DNA from: JANQNX01 sp040217095
Lineage (GTDB): Bacteria > Pseudomonadota > Gammaproteobacteria > Eutrophobiales > Eutrophobiaceae
Assembly: GCA_965229565.1 (NCBI GenBank)
Contig: OZ245888.1
Coordinates: 2,232,001 to 2,296,000, forward strand
Length of the DNA: 64,000 nt
Reading direction: 5' to 3'
Shown piece after piece: positions 58,181 to 64,000 of the stretch (positions are counted from its first letter, which is position 1; the number at the start of each line of letters is the position of its first letter). The notes under the pieces are model-generated. The model was not told where the DNA came from and did no database searches. It saw only the letters and a list, made by a program, of their open reading frames with translations. The translations under genes were made by a program, and so were the position numbers.

Positions 58181-60353
58181 CACAAGAACAAACCTCGGCA
58201 ACTGGTATGACATGACGATTGCCTGCAAACATGCATTGTCTGTTCTGATTCCCGTGTTAATGCTATCGCCTCTGGGAGCATGCAACTTAATTCCGGAAAG
58301 GACCGATAGTAATGTGGCAACCGGTCAAATCCCGACTGATCAATCAGGCAAGACTCAACCGACGCCTGATACTACACAGGATGAAGCCGATGCTATAGCC
58401 GAGGCGACCAAATTCGATAATGGCACGAGAGAACGTAACAGGGACCGCCGTATCGTTGAAGTTGGCACCGACCGTTACACAGCGCCATTGAACAACATCG
58501 ATCATTCATACAGTGAAGTTAAAGACGGTGATATCACCCTTAATTTCCAGAACACTGAATTGAACGAATTCATCAAGGTATTACTCAGCGATATACTGAA
58601 ACAGACTTTTGTCATCGACCCGGAGGTCAGTGGTACGGTCACCATCGAAACCGGGCGCCCTATTGCCAAACAGGAAATACTGCCGCTGCTGGATGAAATA
58701 CTGGCAATAAACAATGCTGCCATGATTGATAGCGACGGTATCTGGAAGATCGTACCCCGCAACAGTGTCAATCAACAGAGCCTGGCGCTGGGGAATAGCC
58801 GTGCCAACGTTAACGGACAAGCTGTCCGTATCATCCCGCTGGATTTCATATCCGCCACGGAAATGGAGAAGATCCTTGAACCGTTTTTAACGGAAGGTGC
58901 ACGCCTGCGCACGGATAAAAAAAGAAACATGCTGATCCTGTCCGGCACGGGTAAACAACTCGATAGCTGGCAGGAAACAATTGATATTTTTGATGTCGAC
59001 TGGTTACGCGGGATGTCAGTAGGACTATACCCACTGGAACATGTAGAGGCGGACACGCTAAAAAATGAACTCGATTTGATCCTGGGTGAAACTGATTCGA
59101 GCACTGGCAATGAATTACTCGGCGGACTCATCCGGGCCATATCAATTGAACGTCTGAACTCGATGTTACTCATCAGCTCAACGGCCGCGGCACTACGCGA
59201 GGCAGAGCTCTGGCTTTATCGATTGGACCAGCCTGGTCAGGGCAGTGGACAGCAGCTTTACGTCTATGAATTACAAAATGCCAAGGCAAGTGAACTGGCA
59301 GGCATACTTGGCAATGTATTTGGCAGCAAGTCCACAACAGGTTTACCCGGTGCCGAGATTGCGCCCGGCAATACGCCTGTCGAGCTCTCTGGCTCAGAAC
59401 AAAATTCCACGGCAGCGGTTCGCAGTATTTCAGCAGGAGGAGATGGTTCAATTCTTTCATCTGGTGACAAGCTGGAGATCATTGCCGATGACATCCGGAA
59501 CTCACTGGTCATACTGGCCAACCCACAGGATTACAAGATGGTCGCAAGTGCGATCAAGAAGCTTGATATCATCCCGCTGCAGGTATTGATCGAGGCCAGC
59601 ATCATCGAGGTAACGCTGGATGATGGTCTCGAATATGGTGTCGAATGGTTTTTCAAGAATTCGGCCGACGATTACAGTGGACAGAGCCAGCTCGACCTGG
59701 GTGACGTAGGTCTGGGCGCACTGACGCCGGGTTTTTCATATACAATTATCAATAATGCAACTGATATCAGGCTAGCATTCAACGTACTGGCAACCCAATC
59801 TGATGTTAACGTCCTGTCATCGCCATCATTAATGGTACTCGATAACCAGACCGCCTCTATTAACGTGGGCGATGAAATACCGGTGCCGGCACGACAATCA
59901 ATAAGCAATATTGATCCCAATGCCCCGACCGTCAATGAGATACAGTTTCGCAGTACCGGTATTACGCTTGAGGTAACACCAAGAGTCAACAAGAGCGGAC
60001 TGGTAACCATGGAAATAAGGCAGGAAGTGAGTGATGCAGTACCAACCACTTCGTCTTCAATTGATGCACCAACTATTCAGCAACGCCGTATAGAAAGTAC
60101 CGTTGCTATCACCTCGGGAGAAACTATTGTTCTGGGTGGTTTGATTCGCGACCAGGTTACTAATAACGAAAGCGGCATACCTGGTCTATATCAACTGCCA
60201 ATCATCGGAAAATTATTTGGGCAGACACGTGAATCAAACCGCAAAACCGAATTGATTGTCCTGTTAACGCCGCGCGTGGTCAGGGACAACCGGGATGCAC
60301 GTGAAGTAACCGATGAATTTCGCAGGAAGCTGAGCAACCTGCCGCCAATCTAG
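58173..60353 (+). CDS. gspD: Type II secretion secretin GspD
   Basis: 726 residues. A lipobox-like LGAC at about residue 36 suggests a lipidated secretin. An inner ATG at 58212 would give a normal-length signal peptide (MTIACKHALSVLIPVLMLSP). The N0 domain (about 108-185) is followed by N1-N3 repeats (VRIIPLDFISATEMEKIL, GMSVGLYPLEHVEADTL, YVYELQNAKASELAGIL). The C-terminal secretin domain has VLSSPSLMVLDNQTASINVG and ITSGETIVLGGLIRDQ. It forms the outer-membrane gate. The convergent fucose gene lies seven bases away. Confidence 0.95.
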   Translation: MNNTRTNLGNWYDMTIACKHALSVLIPVLMLSPLGACNLIPERTDSNVATGQIPTDQSGKTQPTPDTTQDEADAIAEATKFDNGTRERNRDRRIVEVGTDRYTAPLNNIDHSYSEVKDGDITLNFQNTELNEFIKVLLSDILKQTFVIDPEVSGTVTIETGRPIAKQEILPLLDEILAINNAAMIDSDGIWKIVPRNSVNQQSLALGNSRANVNGQAVRIIPLDFISATEMEKILEPFLTEGARLRTDKKRNMLILSGTGKQLDSWQETIDIFDVDWLRGMSVGLYPLEHVEADTLKNELDLILGETDSSTGNELLGGLIRAISIERLNSMLLISSTAAALREAELWLYRLDQPGQGSGQQLYVYELQNAKASELAGILGNVFGSKSTTGLPGAEIAPGNTPVELSGSEQNSTAAVRSISAGGDGSILSSGDKLEIIADDIRNSLVILANPQDYKMVASAIKKLDIIPLQVLIEASIIEVTLDDGLEYGVEWFFKNSADDYSGQSQLDLGDVGLGALTPGFSYTIINNATDIRLAFNVLATQSDVNVLSSPSLMVLDNQTASINVGDEIPVPARQSISNIDPNAPTVNEIQFRSTGITLEVTPRVNKSGLVTMEIRQEVSDAVPTTSSSIDAPTIQQRRIESTVAITSGETIVLGGLIRDQVTNNESGIPGLYQLPIIGKLFGQTRESNRKTELIVLLTPRVVRDNRDAREVTDEFRRKLSNLPPI

Positions 60354-60359
60354 ATAGTC

Positions 60360-61289
60360 TTAATCCTGATTATTGACATACCAGTCATAGGTTTTCCTGA
60401 TGCCCTCTTTTAGGGAAGTGCTACTGGTCCAGCCCAGCTTGGTCAGCCGGGTCACGTCGATAAGTTTCTTTGGTGTGCCGTCCGGCCTGGAGTTGTCATA
60501 AACGATTTCACCCGCGAACCCGACGACTTTTTTTATTAGCATTGCGAGGTCAGCAATACTGATGTCCTTACCCGTACCAATATTGATGATCTCCGGCTCG
60601 TCATAGTTTTCCATCAGGAAACAGCAGGCATCGGCCATATCGTCAACATAAAGGAACTCACGGAACGGTTTGCCAGTACCCCAGATCTCAACACTCGCGC
60701 TACCATTGACCTTGCCCTCGTGGAATTTACGTATCAGCGCCGGCAACACGTGTGAACTCAACAGGTCAAAATTATCACCCGGGCCATAGAGATTGGTCGG
60801 CATCATGGAGATAGCATTGAAGCCATACTGCTTGCGATAGGCCTGGCATAGTTTTATCCCGGCTATCTTGGCGATGGCATACCATTCATTGGTTTTTTCC
60901 AGCGGCCCCGTCAGAAGGTAGTCTTCCTTCATGGGTTGCGGGCAATCTCTCGGGTAGATACAGGTAGAGCCAAGGAAGGCCAGTTTGCGGGTTTTGTTTT
61001 TCCAGGCCGAATCGATGATGTTGTTTTGTATCTGCAGGTTGTACTGTAAAAAATCTACCGGCCGCGTGTCATTGGCATGGATGCCACCCACGACCGCGGC
61101 AGCCAGGAATACGTACTCGGGTTTTTCATCTGCAAAGAATTTAGCAACGGCAGTCTGGTCGCAGAGTTCCAGTTCGTCATGCGTACGTAGTACAAAATTA
61201 CTGTAGCCTTTTTCCTGCAGGCAACGGTGGATAGCGCTACCAACAAGGCCCCGGTGCCCGGCGATATAAATACTCGCGTCTTTCTGCAT
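60360..61289 (-). CDS. fcl: GDP-L-fucose synthase
   Basis: 309 residues. The SDR nucleotide site is YIAGHRGLVGSAI; LGSTCIYPRDCPQPMKEDYL and NEWYAIAKIAGIKLC carry the catalytic Ser/Cys, Tyr and Lys. The enzyme epimerises and reduces GDP-4-keto-6-deoxymannose to GDP-L-fucose. It is two bases after the gmd stop and meets the end of gspD. The protein starts at ATG 61289. This copy has all expected motifs and a normal length. Confidence 0.95.
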   Translation of the reverse strand: MQKDASIYIAGHRGLVGSAIHRCLQEKGYSNFVLRTHDELELCDQTAVAKFFADEKPEYVFLAAAVVGGIHANDTRPVDFLQYNLQIQNNIIDSAWKNKTRKLAFLGSTCIYPRDCPQPMKEDYLLTGPLEKTNEWYAIAKIAGIKLCQAYRKQYGFNAISMMPTNLYGPGDNFDLLSSHVLPALIRKFHEGKVNGSASVEIWGTGKPFREFLYVDDMADACCFLMENYDEPEIINIGTGKDISIADLAMLIKKVVGFAGEIVYDNSRPDGTPKKLIDVTRLTKLGWTSSTSLKEGIRKTYDWYVNNQD

Positions 61290-61291
61290 GA

Positions 61292-62356
61292 TTATGACTG
61301 GTTATTCTTTATCAGCAGTTCGTTTTCAGCGAGCTTCAGGTCCGCGTACATCATCTCATCGATCAGTTCCTTGATAGTAATCCGCGGTGACCAGCCAAGT
61401 TTCTGCTGTGCCCTGCTGGCATCGCCGAGCAGGGTTTCCACCTCGGCTGGTCGATAATAGCGAGGGTCAACGGAGATAATGCAGTTACCGTTTTGATCAT
61501 AGCCTTTTTCTTCTGCGCCCTTACCTTTCCATGTAATCTCGATATCAATATTACTCGCGGCCATCTCGACAAATTCCCTGACGCTGTATTGCACGCCCGT
61601 TGCAATTACAAAATCTTCCGGTTCGTTCTGTTGCAACATTAACCACTGCATCTCGACATAATCACGCGCATGACCCCAGTCGCGCTTGGCATCCATATTA
61701 CCGAGGTACAAACAGTCCTGCATGCCGTACTTGATTCGGCTCAGCGCCATCGTGATCTTTCGTGTCACAAAGGTCTCACCACGCACGGGGGATTCGTGAT
61801 TAAAGAGGATGCCGTTACAGGCATACATGCCATAGGCCTCGCGATAGTTGACTGTAATCCAGTAGGCATAGAGCTTTGCCACGGCATAGGGAGAACGGGG
61901 ATAAAACGGCGTGGATTCTGTTTGCGGAATCTCTTGTACCTTGCCATACAGTTCCGACGTGGATGCCTGGTAAAATTTCGTTTTCTTTTCCAGTCCAAGG
62001 ATACGTATTGCCTCCAGTACGCGTAATGCGCCCAGTGCATCCGAGTTGGCCGTGTACTCGGGTTCCTCGAAGGACACTGCCACGTGACTTTGTGCCGCGA
62101 GGTTATAGATTTCATCCGGCTGCGATTCCTGGATCACCCGGACCAGGCTGGAGGAGTCCGTCATATCGCCATAGTGAAGGATCATGGTCCTGCCCTCGAC
62201 ATGCGGGTCCTGGTACAGGTGATCGATACGATCCGTGTTGATTAACGATGCCCGACGTTTAATACCATGGACGATGTAACCCTTGTTTAATAGAAACTCG
62301 GCGAGGTAAGCCCCGTCCTGGCCGGTAATGCCGGTAATTAACGCTGTCTTTCCCAT
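61292..62356 (-). CDS. gmd: GDP-mannose 4,6-dehydratase
   Basis: 354 residues with ITGITGQDGAYLAEFLLNKG, the active-site QASTSELYGKVQEIPQ, YAVAKLYAYWI and NHESPVRGETFVTRKI, all hallmarks of Gmd. It makes GDP-4-keto-6-deoxymannose for the next gene, fcl. Its ATG is 42 bases after the stop of the PfaA-like synthase on the same strand, so the three genes may share a transcript. The sugar could enter polysaccharide, or a glycosylated lipid made by this locus. The latter is only inferred from the position. Confidence 0.95.
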   Translation of the reverse strand: MGKTALITGITGQDGAYLAEFLLNKGYIVHGIKRRASLINTDRIDHLYQDPHVEGRTMILHYGDMTDSSSLVRVIQESQPDEIYNLAAQSHVAVSFEEPEYTANSDALGALRVLEAIRILGLEKKTKFYQASTSELYGKVQEIPQTESTPFYPRSPYAVAKLYAYWITVNYREAYGMYACNGILFNHESPVRGETFVTRKITMALSRIKYGMQDCLYLGNMDAKRDWGHARDYVEMQWLMLQQNEPEDFVIATGVQYSVREFVEMAASNIDIEITWKGKGAEEKGYDQNGNCIISVDPRYYRPAEVETLLGDASRAQQKLGWSPRITIKELIDEMMYADLKLAENELLIKNNQS

Positions 62357-62398
62357 ATCTGCTCTTTGATTGTAATTATTGAAATTAAGATGGTATGG

Positions 62399-64000
62399 CT
62401 AAGCCTGCAGGCTTAGATCATTGGCCTTGAATGCCTTTTGCAGGGAACCGTCACGAATACATTCGTAGCCATCTATCAGGGCGATAAGCTTGCCATTTTC
62501 ATCCAGGAATTCAATTGCCGCCCGGGCCTGCATGGCCGTATGTTCTTCTACCCTGGCAACAACTTTCACACCACTGCTCGGGAAACTGCGCTGGTACTGA
62601 CGGTAACGCGCAATCGCGGTAGGCAAAGAACCAATGCCCTGCTGCTCAAAACTCCACAGGATCATCATCTGGAAGGCAGAATCAAGTACCAGCGGATCGG
62701 TTAACCAGCTGGAACGGATTGGTTGTGACATCCAGTTTGCAGGTGACGGTGCTGCATTAACATCAGCAACAATACCCTGTTCGCTACAATGGGTAACCTG
62801 CCTGATCCCCTGCAGGTGATGACCATGGAACAACTGGCCGTTCTGGTAATAGGCACCCTGCTCTGCCTGGTATTCCTGCTGCACCGGGTCAAGTTTTGGC
62901 AAGATACTTTTGTTTACTGTATCAGACAGGACAATGGTCGCCGTGGCATGGATAAATTTTTCCGAACGTAGCTCAACAGGTATCAATGCCACATCACCCT
63001 GTTGCATCATTTTACCCGCGAGGATACGCAACTGGATCTTTTCATCGGCATTCAGCGTCACGCCCTTCGTCACGCGAAAATCATCAAAGCCATGAAACTG
63101 CATGCCGGGGTTCAGGTGCAAGGCGCCATGCGCAAACCATTCTATGATTACTGCAACCGGCAACACTGCCTGGCCATTCATCACATGTGACTGCAGGAAG
63201 GAATAACTGCTAACCGACAACTCGCGTTCGAACGCCAGTGTGAATTCCGACTCTTTACGTGGGAGTAGCGGAGTATCTCCTGCTTGCTGGTATTCACCCA
63301 GTACGACAGTCTCCACGGGTCCGTTGCTTTCAATTTCATTGACCAGGTATTCAGCACCGGCGCGGAGACCAATTACGCCAACACCTTCATCGGCAAACAG
63401 TTTTTTCAAGGCAGGAGTCACCATACCGCCATCCCATGGGCCCCAGTTGGCTGACACCACCTTGCAATTATCACGTTGCAACTGCTCACGCTGTGCCATC
63501 TTGTTTAACACCTCGTTGGCCACGGCGTAATCAACCTGGCCTTTTCTACCCAGCCGCGCGGTCGTTGATGAAAACAGTACGATCAGTTTCAGGTCATCAT
63601 TAGCAGTCGCTGACAGCAGATTCTCCAGGCCATCCACCTTGGTATTGAATACCTGGTTGAACTGCTCCTGCGTCTTGTCCTCGATCAGGCGATCGGCAAG
63701 AACGCCGGCAGCATGAATAATGCCGGTCACGTTGCCAAGATCGATTCGCGCCAGGTCTATGACATTACTGACCGCATCCGCATCACTAATATCAACACTG
63801 GCATAACGAACCAGTGCATCGGCAGCTTCAATCCTGTTCAGGGTATTGAGTATTTCACGATTGGCCAATACGGCCTTGTACTGCGATTCCAGTTCCGCGG
63901 GTTTCAGTTTTGTCTCTGCGTGCGCCAGCAAACGTTGCTTGATAGTGGCTTCGTCGCTCACTTCCTGCAGCCATTCAGGTTCTTGTTCAGGCTCCGGACT
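62399..64000 (-). CDS. PfaA-like polyketide/PUFA synthase, C-terminal part (KR end and DH-like domain)
   Basis: The frame is open to the right edge, and codons continue upstream of a GTG at 63961, so that is not a real start. 533 residues are visible. About 1-240 are the second half of a ketoreductase domain: GIIHAAGVLADRLI, LIVLFSSTTARLGRKGQVDYAVAN and VSANWGPWDGGM. The NADPH-binding part lies beyond the edge. About 290-520 form a PKS-type dehydratase-like fold (SFLQSHVMNGQAVLPVAVIIEW with a possible catalytic His), as at the C-terminus of PfaA. KS, AT and multiple ACPs are expected upstream. It is the natural partner of the 2196-residue synthase, which has no ACP or KR. gmd and fcl follow on the same strand. 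Confidence 0.88.
   Translation of the reverse strand, partial: SPEPEQEPEWLQEVSDEATIKQRLLAHAETKLKPAELESQYKAVLANREILNTLNRIEAADALVRYASVDISDADAVSNVIDLARIDLGNVTGIIHAAGVLADRLIEDKTQEQFNQVFNTKVDGLENLLSATANDDLKLIVLFSSTTARLGRKGQVDYAVANEVLNKMAQREQLQRDNCKVVSANWGPWDGGMVTPALKKLFADEGVGVIGLRAGAEYLVNEIESNGPVETVVLGEYQQAGDTPLLPRKESEFTLAFERELSVSSYSFLQSHVMNGQAVLPVAVIIEWFAHGALHLNPGMQFHGFDDFRVTKGVTLNADEKIQLRILAGKMMQQGDVALIPVELRSEKFIHATATIVLSDTVNKSILPKLDPVQQEYQAEQGAYYQNGQLFHGHHLQGIRQVTHCSEQGIVADVNAAPSPANWMSQPIRSSWLTDPLVLDSAFQMMILWSFEQQGIGSLPTAIARYRQYQRSFPSSGVKVVARVEEHTAMQARAAIEFLDENGKLIALIDGYECIRDGSLQKAFKANDLSLQA

Overview
The window reads as chromosomal DNA of a gammaproteobacterium. The type II secretion genes run in the order E-F-G-H-I-J-K-L-M-(C/N)-D known from Xanthomonas xps loci, and the polyunsaturated-fatty-acid (Pfa) type synthase, the ole genes and the REP-like hairpins fit the same class. 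Genes are densely packed, often with ATGA stop/start overlaps. No rRNA, tRNA or CRISPR array was recognised. The species cannot be named from the sequence.

Layout. 1-3081 (+): the end of a GMC oxidoreductase, a Lin0512 protein, a TauD/TfdA-like dioxygenase and a HAD hydrolase. 12917-3397 (-): a nine-gene envelope operon with a MotA/TolQ channel, two MotB-like helices fused to von Willebrand A domains, PEGA and formylglycine-enzyme-like domains, a lipoprotein and a 49-residue membrane peptide. 13152-16774 (+): a four-gene lipid-type operon (CDP-alcohol phosphatidyltransferase, PanE-like reductase, epimerase/reductase, LPG-synthase-like membrane protein). 17020-23861: P-type ATPase, methyltransferase, an HELVH protein, APS kinase and a class-III aminotransferase.

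37482-23858 (-) is the biosynthetic core. A 2196-residue Pfa-type synthase (KS-CLF-AT-four hot-dogs) overlaps oleA by four bases. After a small interruption come oleB, oleC, oleD and a Sfp-type phosphopantetheinyl transferase, each overlapping the next. The ACP-less synthase probably works with the PfaA-like protein whose KR/DH end enters at the right edge (64000-62399). The expected product class is a long polyunsaturated hydrocarbon or ketone made by OleA head-to-head condensation of synthase-derived acyl chains. A divergent operon at 38246-44103 (response regulator, frameshifted TonB-dependent receptor, periplasmic binding protein, hybrid kinase) could sense a signal for this locus.

44104-49518 is a plastic region: an IS3-family element inserted in a REP-like hairpin, a toxin-antitoxin cassette framed by 51-bp inverted repeats of RHS sequence, a duplicated 3' end of the kinase gene, a truncated RHS gene and a HigBA-like pair. 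50037-60353 (+) is an eleven-gene type II secretion operon. 62356-60360 (-) holds gmd and a GDP-fucose synthase gene directly behind the PfaA-like gene.
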